In this document: positions 21,955 through 38,944 of the stretch, piece by piece
Layout of the letters: each line of letters starts with the position of its first letter
Numbering within the stretch: the first letter of the stretch is position 1
NCBI GenBank assembly: GCA_009602725.1
Contig: WELB01000045.1
Coordinates: 72,755-113,297, forward strand
Reading direction: 5' to 3'
DNA: 40,543 bases
DNA from: Spirogloea muscicola
Taxonomy: Eukaryota; Streptophyta; Zygnematophyceae; Spirogloeales; Spirogloeaceae
Position numbers and translations under genes: made by a program
The notes under the pieces: model-generated
What the model saw: the letters and a program-made list of their open reading frames with translations, nothing else
Database searches by the model: none
What the model was told of the DNA's origin: nothing

Positions 21955-22092
21955 GCCAATTTACACTCGACCGGTCGGTCACGGCTGTAGGGTACGTGTC
22001 GCGCGTTGTGTGGACGCTTGAAGTCAAGACTTTGCCAATTCGAGGCCAAAGTGAGATCAATGAGTGACCGACCGGTCTATTGTAAATTGGCA
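21955..22092. mobile_element. MITE-like element with 28-bp terminal inverted repeats
   Basis: Positions 21955-21982 and 22064-22091 are inverted copies of 28 bases differing at about three central positions. Each starts GCCAATTTACA and ends ACCGGTCGGTCAC. The interior has no coding capacity. CTTAGG stands directly outside both ends (21949-21954 and 22093-22098) and is a good candidate target-site duplication. Size and structure fit a non-autonomous DNA transposon (MITE); the superfamily cannot be named from this copy. Confidence 0.8.
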
Positions 22093-22097
22093 CTTAG

Positions 22098-22297
22098 GCC
22101 CGTCTGAACCTTTGTGAATTCTTTTTGGGCTGGCTTTTCGCAGCCCTTGCCCCCATTGGGAGTGCCACTTCTTCTTTCTGGAAGAGCTCACTTCCCCATG
22201 TCGGGCTTGGCTTCAGAAGTGAGCACTTCCAAAGGGGCGAGGGCTGCGCGAAGCCAGCCCAGAGTTGGCGAGGGTCCGAAGGGGCCGAAAAGCGCTG
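22098..22297. mobile_element. Foldback element of the GGGCTGGC family
   Basis: The left arm reads TTCTTTTTGGGCTGGC, then CAGCCCTTGCCCCCATTGG, then GGAAGAGCTCACTTCC. The right half carries the reverse complement in the same order: GAAGTGAGCACTTCC, AAAGGGGCGAGGGCTG, GAAGCCAGCCCAGAG, GGTCCGAAGGGGCC. The arms pair across a short centre. No protein is encoded apart from its overlap with the inferred first exon of the MOS11-like gene. Confidence 0.7.
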
Positions 22298-22764
22298 AAT
22301 CACATAACACATTGGCTTTGGAGAAGCCGTCGTCTCCCCGCCCGCTTGCAGGCTCGGCGGCGACAGCGGTGGCGGCGGCGGAGGCGGCGGCGGCGGAGGC
22401 GGCGGCGGCGGCGGCGGCGGCGCAAGGGGCTCTGGCGTAGGATTAGGGTTAGGGTTGAGGCCTGCGATGGTCAGCCACGGGGTGGTAGGTCTTTCGACGT
22501 CGCAGGGCGACGCCGTCGCCCGCAACATGCGACAGAGTCGCACGGGCAGCGGCNGCGGCCGGCGACGGCGCCGGCGAGGACGGCGGCGCTGGCGATGGCG
22601 ATGGCGATGGCGATGCTGTACCTGCCGCCACGCCCTCCGCGGAAGCCCCCGGCGCGGTGGCCGCGGAGACGGAGCTGGAGAAGAAGCAGAGGCGCGCGGC
22701 GCGCTTCGGCGTCGAGGTCGTGCAGACGGACGACGAGAAGCGCCACGCCCGCGCGCACAAGTGA

Positions 22765-22796
<32 letters not shown>

Positions 22797-23533
22797 CTCC
22801 GCAGCCGCAGAGCTGCGTGCGCCAGAATGGCTGATGATATTCTGGGGATTTGGCAGATTTGGCGTGCCTGCTGACAATGGAAAGAGCAAGGATGCGCCTG
22901 CAAAGGCCGGCAATGACGCCGAGGCGGAGCTGCGTAAGCAACGAGCTGCGAGGTGACTGTCACGAGAATCTCGAGCCTGCATGCAGGCGGCAGTCTGTGG
23001 TTTGGGTGCACAAGGAGCACGCCCTGCCACAGCAAGCCCGTCTGAGTGCTACAGCTGCTGAAGTCGTTGGACCTGGAGGGCGGGGCAGCGTGGCAGCTGA
23101 GCTTGGCGTTCCCGGCCGTGCGCAGGTTTGGCATTGCCGAGGTCGATCCTGCTGCGGCAAGCTCCGCGGCAAATGGGGCCGGCAAGGGGGGCCGCGCAGC
23201 CAGGGGTGAGCAGAGGGCGGAGAACGAGGCCAAGAAGAAGGCACGCCAGGACAGGTGCGTGAGCGTCCATACAGCTGGCTGTCGTTGCCATGCAAGCAAG
23301 GCTCCGACGTCATCTGAGCTTTAGTGTGGCCGATCATGGTAGCAGCTAAGGACTTCCATTATCTGGCGCTTCGTGCCCCTGACTGTGCCAATGCCTCAAC
23401 ATGCCTCGTGACCAGGTTCAAATCAGAGTCATCCACGTCAAAGCTCCTGCCAGCCGACGAGGAGAAGAAGAAGGCCAGGCTCGCCCGCTTCGCCCCAGCG
23501 CCGGCTGCAGCTGAGGCGGCCACCCCCATGTGA
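22198..23533 (+). CDS. MOS11/SARNP-like small nuclear mRNA-handling protein
   Basis: Supported exons: 22506-22760, 22857-22952, 23126-23254 and 23416-23533 (TGA). The protein is Ala/Gly/Asp-rich, then has four copies of a short motif of basic residues followed by (R/K)-F: EKKQRRAARFGV, ARAHKFGVPA, LRKQRAARFGI and ARQDRFKSE, plus a fifth KKARLARFAP. This matches MOS11 and SARNP/Tho1 proteins, which associate with mRNA export (TREX). All internal introns are phase 2 and split the Arg/Lys codon of the motif, so each exon is one repeat. The first exon is uncertain. A donor at 22437 (GTAGGATTAGGG) joins in phase to 22506, but the only in-frame ATG upstream is 22198, inside the foldback element. 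One N (22554) lies in the coding region. Family assignment rests on motif pattern, not alignment. Confidence 0.68.
22365..22427. repeat. (GGC)n trinucleotide run
   Basis: GGC/GGA triplets with few interruptions, encoding poly-Ala in the frame that joins the next exon. A second run, (GCC)n at 22766-22798, sits just after the next donor site. Confidence 0.85.
22437..22460. repeat. Telomere-like repeat at a donor site
   Basis: The intron begins GTAGGATTAGGGTTAGGGTT, with two clean TTAGGG units within ten bases of the inferred splice donor. Confidence 0.7.
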
Positions 23534-24937
23534 AGAGGCAGCTCGGGCGAGGTGTTCAGAGTGGACAACTCTGCACCGATTTGCCTCCTTGAAGATTGCA
23601 GAGGTGGCGTCCTCAGCACTTGGCAGGGAGGCAGCCGGAGTCCATTGGTGATGTTCCATGGCCACCTAGCTGCACCTGACAGACGTGGTAAGTAGGGCAG
23701 AGAACAAGGACCACTGCAGTCATATGCAGGCAAATCTCAAGTCGTCATGAGGCAGGAGGAGAGGTCCTTGGGGAGCTATGCCAGCAAGCGAATGCCACAC
23801 AGCTGGTGGCAGCTGCCACGTCAGCCGGGCCTCCTGTTGCAAAGGGCACACCCTTAGATGGGCGACAGTAGTCTAGATGGTCTGCTGTCACGCGCACAAT
23901 TGCAGACGCCATGGCCGCCTTATTTGGATGGCAGACTTGCTGTTGAGTAATGAGAGGAAGCGTGCAACCATTAGGTGGGTCACTCTGACCTGGCGTGCTC
24001 CACGGTTGCAGGTCAAGCGTTTTTTGCAAGGCTTTGATTTTGGCAAATGATTGCAGCTGCGAGCGCAGGCGACAATCAGGCTCTGTGGTCCTCTCTTTGC
24101 AAAACGCTCTTGCGACACAGGTCCTACTGCCTGCATTGCTGTGACTGGCCATGTAGAGTCACAAAGAAGGCAGGTCAAGGGGCTCAGTCATGTGCGCGAA
24201 GCTGCAGCTGGGTTTTAGCAGGGGTCCGTGTGGGCTCTGATTAGGCCTGCAGCCATTGCACAGGCAGGCTGCTTGATGGAGCCGCTCATTTGACGACTTA
24301 GATGTTGACGTCACAACCCATTTGCTCAGGAGCCGGGTACTTCCAGTCTTGCTGTGTTTGCTTGCTAACCACTTGCAGGCTAACCTCCTGCAGTTGCCTT
24401 CTGTATGACCACTAAAAATAAGGACTTCAAGCAGGCCTGTATAAGAAGGCGCCGACATGACTGAGCATCTCCTGCCTGGTTGGCCTCGCATGGGCTGGTG
24501 CCAAGCATGGTGCCAAGCTTGATGTAGACCTGACCATATTGAGGAGAGCATACTTATAGAAGCCCGGTGGTTGCTTGATCATGGTGCATATGCATAGTGG
24601 CAACTATTACGCACAGACAGGTCATATACATGTTGTTACTGTGTGCAGGATCGCCCTTCCAACAACCTGGAAAGGGTCGTCATATCTGATTGAGCCGCTG
24701 ATCTGCCGCTGCAGACATCTCCATTGCAGAGCACATAAATAGCAGCAGCCTTGCGTGCTGCACTAGACATCATACGCCGATCGACAATGTTGTCGTGGTG
24801 ATGCACATTACAGGCAACCTCAGAAGACAGAGACGAGAGTGCTGATAAGCATTGGTCTTCCAGACAAATATAGATTAACGCAGGACTGCTAGGCGGGCCA
24901 TCAACCAAGTCTACGCACCGCTAAGCTCTTCCCACGC
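23534..24937. other. Convergent intergenic region, no gene recognised
   Basis: About 1.4 kb between the MOS11-like and uL4 stop codons. Short open frames on both strands show no family resemblance and no exon-like order. Probably 3' UTRs and spacer. TTACA near 24806, which is TGTAA on the minus strand, could be the uL4 polyadenylation signal. Confidence 0.5.
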
Positions 24938-25730
24938 CTAGGCCTCAGCCTCGGGCGCAGCATCAGCCTCCGGCTCAGCCTCAGCAGGGGCTCCAGCGAC
25001 ATCTACTCCGGCCTCAGAAGCAACCTCAGGCTCAACGGCCTCGCCGACAACGCCGCTGTCCACGGGGGCTGAGCCCACATCCTCGGCAGAAGCTTGGGCA
25101 GCCTCGAAGCCGGCCTCCACGACACCGCTCTCAGAGCCGTCTGCGCCGTCCACGACGTCGTCCAGCGGCGGCCCGTCGTCATCAAGCGCCTCGAACTCGG
25201 CATAGCCGGGCTCGCCGTACATGTCGTTGAGGTACTCGAGGCCGGCGCGCGTGAGGATGAGCTTGTCGGCGCGCAGGACGTCGTAGAGGTTGAGCGAGCG
25301 CGGCGTGGCGACGGTGAGGCGCGGGATGTTGCGGCTGGACAGCCGCAGCGCGTCGGAGAGCTCGCCGTCGGCCAGGAAGAGCAGCGCGGCCCGCCGGCCG
25401 TCCGGCGCGAACCCCCAGCGCCGCAGCGCGGCGACGAAGGCGGCGGTGCGTGGGACGCCGGCGACGGCGGCGGCGAGGCCGTCGACGACGAGCGCGTCGG
25501 GCGCGGCGGACTGGAGCGCCGTGGACAGCGCCAGCTGGCGCTCCTTGCGGTTGATCTTGTGCGACCAGTCCTTGGGCTTGGGCCCAAACACCACGCCGCC
25601 GCCGGGCCGCAGCGGCGTGCGCTTGGACCCCATGCGCGCCGAGCCCGTGCCCTTCTGCTTCAGCGGCTTGCGCCCGCCACCGCGCACCTCCGCGCGCGTC
25701 AGCGTGGACGCCGTGCCGCGCCGCCGCGCC
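24938..25730 (-). CDS. RPL4: Plastid 50S ribosomal protein uL4 (5' end in gap)
   Basis: One uninterrupted minus-strand exon of about 264 codons ends in a stop at 24938-24940. It matches bacterial/plastid uL4: [68 protein letters not shown], and a C-terminal half with [10 protein letters not shown] and [15 protein letters not shown]. The bacterial form (not the longer cytosolic uL4) implies plastid or mitochondrial use; plastid is more likely. uL4 binds 23S rRNA and lines the peptide exit tunnel. After the conserved domain comes an acidic Ala/Glu/Pro/Asp tail of about 80 residues. The N-terminus and any transit peptide lie in the N run. The gene diverges from the fumarylacetoacetase gene across that gap. 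Confidence 0.92.
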
Positions 25731-26369
25731 NNNNNNNNNNNNNNNNNNNNNNNNNNNNNNNNNNNNNNNNNNNNNNNNNNNNNNNNNNNNNNNNNNNNNN
25801 NNNNNNNNNNNNNNNNNNNNNNNNNNNNNNNNNNNNNNNNNNNNNNNNNNNNNNNNNNNNNNNNNNNNNNNNNNNNNNNNNNNNNNNNNNNNNNNNNNNN
25901 NNNNNNNNNNNNNNNNNNNNNNNNNNNNNNNNNNNNNNNNNNNNNNNNNNNNNNNNNNNNNNNNNNNNNNNNNNNNNNNNNNNNNNNNNNNNNNNNNNNN
26001 NNNNNNNNNNNNNNNNNNNNNNNNNNNNNNNNNNNNNNNNNNNNNNNNNNNNNNNNNNNNNNNNNNNNNNNNNNNNNNNNNNNNNNNNNNNNNNNNNNNN
26101 NNNNNNNNNNNNNNNNNNNNNNNNNNNNNNNNNNNNNNNNNNNNNNNNNNNNNNNNNNNNNNNNNNNNNNNNNNNNNNNNNNNNNNNNNNNNNNNNNNNN
26201 NNNNNNNNNNNNNNNNNNNNNNNNNNNNNNNNNNNNNNNNNNNNNNNNNNNNNNNNNNNNNNNNNNNNNNNNNNNNNNNNNNNNNNNNNNNNNNNNNNNN
26301 NNNNNNNNNNNNNNNNNNNNNNNNNNNNNNNNNNNNNNNNNNNNNNNNNNNNNNNNNNNNNNNNNNNNN
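25731..26369. other. Assembly gap (639 N) at a divergent promoter
   Basis: Unknown bases between two extremely GC-rich flanks. The gap hides the starts of the uL4 and fumarylacetoacetase genes and the regulatory sequence between them. Confidence 0.99.
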
Positions 26370-30032
<3,663 letters not shown>

Positions 30033-30358
30033 CATTTTCGCGTGAGCTGGCAACAGCTCACATTGAAACAGCTTCTCTTTCATGACGTTCATTTCGTGGG
30101 CATTCCTAACATTGTACAGTAGCTAGTCGTGCTTTAGCGTGATGAGACAGACATAAGCAGTTCAGAGTTGATCTTGCCAAAAGGCTACTCTGGCTGTTGC
30201 ACAGTGGCTCCACATACTAGCAACGATGTGCAAGGGTCCGGCAAGGTCCTCGGACATCTCATCTCGACCAGTAGGTCGGCTTATGTTGTCTCATCCTCCA
30301 GTAGACCTGGGGTGCAGCGGTCGCTGAGCAAGAATTGTGCACTGTATTACCAATGGCC
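30033..30358. other. Convergent spacer between FAH and FTHFS
   Basis: About 330 bases that must carry both 3' UTRs. No gene or clear repeat was seen. Confidence 0.5.
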
Positions 30359-34122
<3,764 letters not shown>

Positions 34123-34400
34123 GGAGCGGCGGCGGGATGGGCGCCCCGCCACCTTCCTCCTCCTCGCACAGCTTCGGGCTCGGACAGCGGCGAGCGCCTG
34201 GCGCTGCGCTGGTTGCAGGGCGAGCCGCCGCGCAGCGGCCGGAAGGCTTCACCGGAATCCAGTGCACGTCTGCTGCGCCGCGCCGCAGCGGCGGCGGCGG
34301 CTACTGCGGCGGCGGCGGCGGCGGCGGCGGCAGCGGGAAAGGAAATCAAGTAATGCCTCAGAAATCAGGGTCATGAGGGGGAAGCAGCGGCTACTAGCGT
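34123..34400 (-). promoter_or_regulatory. GC-rich 5' leader/promoter region of FTHFS
   Basis: Sequence upstream of the FTHFS start is very GC-rich and includes a (GGC)n run at about 34290-34335. It probably contains the 5' UTR and core promoter. No TATA box was seen. Confidence 0.4.
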
Positions 34401-34510
34401 TAAGAATACTCTGCTCATGATATTAGGGTATCGTTGGATTGAATCTGCAATATGGCGGAGCCGCTCATACTGGAAGAAAGTGCGCGCTCATATTGGGGCT
34501 GCTCGACAGA
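34401..34510. other. Intergenic, nothing recognised
   Basis: AT-richer sequence between the FTHFS leader and the first repeat copy. No motif was identified. Confidence 0.4.
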
Positions 34511-34655
34511 ATGTGCGCGGTGCGCATGAAATTGAAAGGGAGGCCAATTCTAGCCTCACAGATATCCTGTTAACGGGACAATGAGCTAGCTAAGGGGGAC
34601 ACTAATATCCCCGAGTGAGCACATGCATGACTGACAAGCTAAGCTGAGGAGCTGC
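34511..34655 (+). repeat. GGCCAATTC-family dispersed repeat, copy A (uninterrupted)
   Basis: Starts GTGCGCGGTGCGCATGAAATTG, continues GGAGGCCAATTCTAGCCT, AATGAGCTAGCTAAGGGGGA, ACTAATATCCCCGAGT and CACATGCAT, and ends near CTGAGGAGC. The same order is found at 35787-35986, where extra sequence interrupts it after CTAAG. Confidence 0.8.
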
Positions 34656-34746
34656 TCGGGGTCAGCAATCCCGCGTCAGCAACATAAGGGAATCTCATCC
34701 ATTGAGCACCCATTCGTAGTATACACTTGGGTTGCGGTGTAACTTG

Positions 34747-35021
34747 AGCCCTTCGGACCTTGTCCACTCTTTCTGGGCTGGCCGTCTACAGCCCCGCCCC
34801 CTTCGCAGAGCCACTATTTTTCCTTTGCAGAGCTCAAAGTCTGTGGCGCTTCTTGGCCCCTTTGCAACCTTGTCCATTCTCTTCTCGGGCTGGACTCTCA
34901 CAGCCATTGCTGTCAATTTGGAAGAGCTTCTATCTCTTCCTTTGGAAGAATTTGGCTCTCTCAAAGGGGGCAAGGGCAGTGAACAGCCAGCCCGAATAAA
35001 GTGACAAGGTCCGAAGGGGCC
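34747..35021. mobile_element. Foldback element of the GGGCTGGC family, 275 bp
   Basis: The left terminus reads GCCCTTCGGACCTTGTCCA, then TTTCTGGGCTGGC and CAGCCCCGCCCCC. The right terminus is its inverted copy: CAGCCAGCCCGAATAAAG, then TGACAAGGTCCGAAGGGGCC. The terminal inverted repeats are about 55-60 bases with some mismatches. The centre contains a second pair of GGGCTGG/GGAAGAGCTTC words, suggesting a nested or duplicated arm. No protein is encoded. Confidence 0.75.
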
Positions 35022-35320
35022 ACAAAGTGCGGGGGAAAGCGCGCTTTGAGCAAAGCTTCCCGGTAGGATAATCACTTAGTAATCACCTCTAGGTAGCCGT
35101 AAGTCAGAAAGACTAGCCGCTGGAAAGCAATCCCATTGACGAAAGCCAGAGGATGCAGCTAGAGCACGGCCAGAACGCAGATGCAAGGCTTGGGCCATGG
35201 ACTGCTGGAGTGGTATGCAGTGATGTGGAAGAGCTCACTTCTTCTGCAAACAGCTGTGATTTCTTCTAAACAAGGAGACGAGAAATACCTCAACTGGGGC
35301 GACAAATGTAACCAAGAGAA

Positions 35321-35492
35321 GAAGCTCTTTAAATGCAAGCAATGGCTGTGAGAAGCCAGCCCAAAGGAATGTATGAGGACTGTGCAAAGAAAGTTGCTCT
35401 TTTGAAGGTGGCGAGAACTGTGAAAGAACAGCGCTCCCATATTGACAGCCGTGGCTGTGAGAGGCCAGCCCAAAGGTATGGACAAGGTCTGA
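35321..35492 (-). repeat. Two diverged GGGCTGGC-family units in tandem
   Basis: Units at about 35321-35395 and 35421-35492 share GGCTGTGAGA, (A/G)GCCAGCCCAAAGG and TATG. They are read here as the reverse orientation of the arms described at 34747 and 22098. Confidence 0.65.
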
Positions 35493-35500
35493 AATAAAAG

Positions 35501-35559
35501 AGAGAGGGCTCGCCCATTGAGGAGGGGCTGGAAAAGCCAGCCCAAAATAGAATGAACAA
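35501..35559 (-). repeat. Short foldback unit (about 56 bp)
   Basis: GAGGGCTCGCCCATTGAGG, then GGGGCTGGAAAAGCCAGCCC, then AATGAACAA. The core GGCTGG-AAAA-CCAGCC can form a hairpin. The same layout recurs at 35661-35724 and 35872-35927. Confidence 0.7.
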
Positions 35560-35660
35560 TATACGAGAAGGGGGCCAGGGGAAGCGCTCAGAGAAACAAG
35601 CACAAAAAGTAAACAAAGCAGCTACGAAGGTCTGAAAGGGCCGAATGGCGCAGGAGGCTA

Positions 35661-35724
35661 AGAAAGAAAGTGCTCGCCCATACAGAAGAGGAGCTGGCAA
35701 AGCCAGCCCAAAAAGAATGGACAA
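35661..35724 (-). repeat. Short foldback unit (about 60 bp)
   Basis: AAGAAAGTGCTCGCCCATA, then GAGCTGGCAAAGCCAGCCC, then AAAAAGAATGGACAA. Its order matches the units at 35501 and 35872. Confidence 0.7.
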
Positions 35725-35786
35725 TGGATAACGGACAAAATGCTAATCGCTAAGACGTCGGCAAGTACGCTCTCTCAGTAAGAGAG

Positions 35787-35986
35787 AAGGCGCGCGGTGC
35801 GCATGAAATTGAAATGGAGGCCAATTCTAGCCTTATAAATGTCCTGGTAACTGGGTAATGAGCTGGCTAAGAAAGGGCTCGCCCATAGAGAAGAGGGGCT
35901 GGCAAAGCCAGCGCAAGAATGGACAAGGGGGACACTAATATCCCCGAGTAAGCACATGCATATCTGACAAGCTATACTGAGGAGCC
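35787..35986 (+). repeat. GGCCAATTC-family dispersed repeat, copy B (interrupted)
   Basis: Matches copy A (34511-34655) on both sides of an extra segment. The left part ends AATGAGCTGGCTAAG at 35871 and the right part resumes GGGGGACACTAATATCCCC at 35926-35944. The inserted segment is a short foldback unit. Confidence 0.8.
35872..35927. mobile_element. Short foldback unit inserted in copy B
   Basis: About 56 bases, AAAGGGCTCGCCCATAGAG to AAGAATGGACAAG, with the hairpin core GGGGCTGGCAAAGCCAGCG. It is absent from copy A at the same position. AAG stands on both sides and may be a 3-bp target duplication, though the A/G-rich junction makes this ambiguous. Confidence 0.7.
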
Positions 35987-36102
35987 AAACCACCACCACG
36001 GAGGCCATTATCCTGGGCTAATGCACGACCAGCACGCTGGTGAATCGCTAGTGCTTGGGAGCGCTGCAGACTCAATGAACTGTAGCTGTGAGAGATTGGG
36101 AG

Positions 36103-36165
36103 AAGGCGCGCGGGGCGCATGAAATGGAAGGGAGGCCAATTCAAGCCAATACATTGCTCAGGCAG
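36103..36165 (+). repeat. GGCCAATTC-family dispersed repeat, copy C
   Basis: About 60 bases, roughly 93-95% identical by eye to the reverse complement of 21829-21890. Like copies A and B, it carries GCGCATGAAAT and GGAGGCCAATTC. Confidence 0.8.
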
Positions 36166-36209
36166 AGTCGAGTGCAAACTAAACAAGGCTACATAATACG
36201 GAGACCAAA

Positions 36210-38944
36210 ATGGGAACGATGGAAGCCAGACTGCCAGGCATCCGTCAAGCCCGCTCTCTCTGTGGCGTTTCCGACCATGCAAGGTCGTTACATCGCCCTG
36301 CCAAGCACAGGGAACGGCCAACCAAGACGGCGGCGCAAGGGGCGGAGGTCGAGGACCAGACCACACTGGCCACTTCCATCATTGCCACTGAGCTGCCGTT
36401 GTATCAGGTGGGCCCCAGCGCTACGCTCCAGCGGGCTCAGCGGCCCCGCCCACCGCGGCGGCCGCGCCGCGCCCGCCCGCGCCGNTACCTGCGGGCGCTG
36501 GCGTACGGCGTCGGCGGCCTCGCCGCCGCGGGCCTCGTGCTGCTGGTCATCTTCCAGGCGAGGCCGCGCTCCTCCTCCGGCGGCGGCGGACGCGGCCGCG
36601 GCGCCGGCGGCGCCTTGGCGCTCGACCATCGCCGCCGCCGGGGCCCCACCGGATGGCGCCGACGAGCCGAGCCTGACATGGGTCTCGTCGTCGGCCCGCT
36701 GACGGCGGCGCCGCCTCTGGCTCGCTCGCTGGCGCAGGAGCGGCTGGTGTACGTGCCGGTGGTGCCGGGCCTCACCAAGGCGTACCCCTTCACGCCCGCG
36801 CGCGCGCGCCTCCAGTACGAGGACGTCTGGCTCACGGCGCGCGACGGCGTCCGCCTCCACGCCTGGTTCCTCAAGCTCCAGCCCGCCAACGCAGGCGAGC
36901 TGCCAGTCGGCGCCCACCCAGTCCTTAGTCTTTGGGCAGCAGCTTATCTCCAGCTCTGTGGTCGTTCCTCTCGATCTCGCGCATCGTCACTCGCAAGATC
37001 CCTGTGGACGGCTGCTGGCTGGCGTGGTGGATGACCCACGGCAGCAGGCGAAAGCGCTGTGCTGCGTGGAGCCGTTAAATGCGTTGCACCAGAAAGCTGG
37101 ACGGGGGGAACGGGGTCTAGGTGTGGCTCTAGCACGGAACAGAGCGCGTCGAAGCAGGGTTCCTCACACCGGCCAGCTGCACTGACTCCGCCAATGCGCC
37201 TCGCGTATCTGCAGGACCCACCATTGTGTTCTTCCAGGAGAATGCTGGCAGTATCCCGCCTCTGGCGAGCCCCTTGCCGCCTGCGGCGCCTCGCTTGCCT
37301 GCATGGCGGCCGCTGTTCACTGAACCTGCATCCCTGTGCACTGACCATTCCTTTGCCGTTGATGCCAGAGGCTCGTCCATGCTGTCAGGGTTTAGGTAGG
37401 GCTCTGGGTCGTATACTTCCTGCATGTCGGAGACTATCGGAGAATGCGGAGGTAAGCAGGGGCCACAGTCCTCCACCACATAACCCAAGTACAAGCTTGC
37501 AGAGGAAAGGCCTACCTTGACAGGGCGAGCCAGACATTGCGCATAGGCTGGACTTCATTGCCATGATGATGTTGAAGCTCCAGTGCAACGTCTTTATGCT
37601 CTCCTACCGAGGGTGAGCCGGGGCAATCGAGCTTTGTCCTTCGCCAGTCCTGCTATTTGCAGAAGTCACTGAATAGCCACAGACTGGTGTTCATGCTTGA
37701 AAGATGCAGGCTGCAGAGTTCATGCATTCAACAGAGTGTAGCAAGCAGAGCCAACGCTGTCTGCTTGTGTGAAACCTTACGCTGAGAGATGTGCTTGAGT
37801 GCAGGTACAGAGCAAGCGACGGGTTCCCTTCGCAGCATGGAATCATTCTTGACGCGCAGGCCAGTGCAAGTGCAGGCCCTTGAGCTGAATTCCTCCAGTC
37901 CTCCAGCCAAAAGAAAGTGCAGTCTTTGCGATTGTGATCCAGTGGACACTGCAATCAGGCATTTGAGCATGCTGCAGGCTCCCTGGCCCTTACCTTCCTG
38001 AGCACTGTAATGTGGCGCAGGCGTCTTTGGACCACCTGCTGGCGCGACCAGACATCGACTCCAAGCAGATTGTGCTCTTCGGGCGGTCGCTGGGTGGCGC
38101 AGTTGCCACACAGCTAACTGCTAACAACCCCGGCAAGGTGCGCTAGTACTCTTGACAGGCAGCCCAGGTCTTTAGTGCATGTCAGCTTTGCTGCAGGTCT
38201 GGATCATCGAATAGTTAGCCCGACATTGCAGCTAGTAGATACTAATGCATAGCGCACCAATGTGTACTGAAGTCTCGGAACTGTAGGAGCATTGAGATAC
38301 TTTCCGGCGGGCTCTGATTGCTCATTTTCCCCCACCGAGCGAGTGCAGGTGGCAGCTATTGTGCTGGAGAACACTTTCACCTCGGTGCTGGACATGGCTG
38401 GCCAGATGCTGCCCTTCCTGGGCTACCTGGTGGGCACCGAGGGCGTGAAGCTGCTCAACCCGCTCGTGCGATCGCCATGGCGCACCGTGGACATCATTGC
38501 CTCGGTATGCTCTCTGTGTTGCAGATGCTGGCGGTGCTCGAGCTGGGGCCTGCATTCCGGTCACTCCATTGTCACCTCTACTCGACAGATGAGAGCCATG
38601 ACGATACCAGTGATCCTGATGTACGACCACCCAATGTGCCGCAGGTCCACACTCCGGTCCTGTTCCTTGCGGGCCTGCAGGACGAGATGGTGCCGCCGGC
38701 GCAGATGCGGCGGCTCTTTGAGCAGTGTAAGGCAGACCCGCGCAACGCTGCCGTCTTTGTCGAGTTCCGCACTGGTGCGCACATGGACACGTGGGTGAAG
38801 GGCGGGGAGCGGTATTGGCGCGTGCTGGAGCTCTTTCTGCGACAGCATGTGATGGAGCAGAAGCAGCCGCATGGTGCAGCCGCCAATGGTGCCCGCTCAG
38901 AACTCTCTGATGAGCTTTCGGGTCAACGGCATGCGGTGCTTTAG
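36210..38944 (+). CDS. WAV2: WAV2/ABHD13-like alpha/beta hydrolase (5' end uncertain)
   Basis: Membrane-anchored serine hydrolase-like protein of the Bem46/ABHD13 group; the Arabidopsis member WAV2 affects root bending. Substrate unknown. Exons: ?-36557, 36738-36894, 37215-37250, 37534-37612, 37805-37859, 38021-38137, 38349-38504, 38645-38944 (TAG). All phases close. The first supported segment is a signal-anchor helix (YLRALAYGVGGLAAAGLVLL). Then follow RLVYVPVVPGLTKAYPFTPA, VRLHAWFLKLQP, PTIVFFQENAGN (oxyanion region), CNVFMLSYRGY, FPSQHGIILDAQ, GRSLGG (nucleophile elbow), VLENTFTSVLDMA, LFLAGLQDEMVPP (acid Asp) and GAHMDTW (His). The ATG at 36210 is the first in the frame but would add about 90 unconserved residues; the true start may be different, and an N at 36485 obscures one codon. 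Introns at 36558, 36895 and 37860 begin GC instead of GT. Confidence 0.92.

Noticed and set aside
35935-36366. Minus-strand open frame sharing a peptide (EQCIGLNWPPF) with 21553-21918
   Set aside because: The similarity is fully explained by nucleotide identity of repeat copies C and D; flanking peptides do not match.
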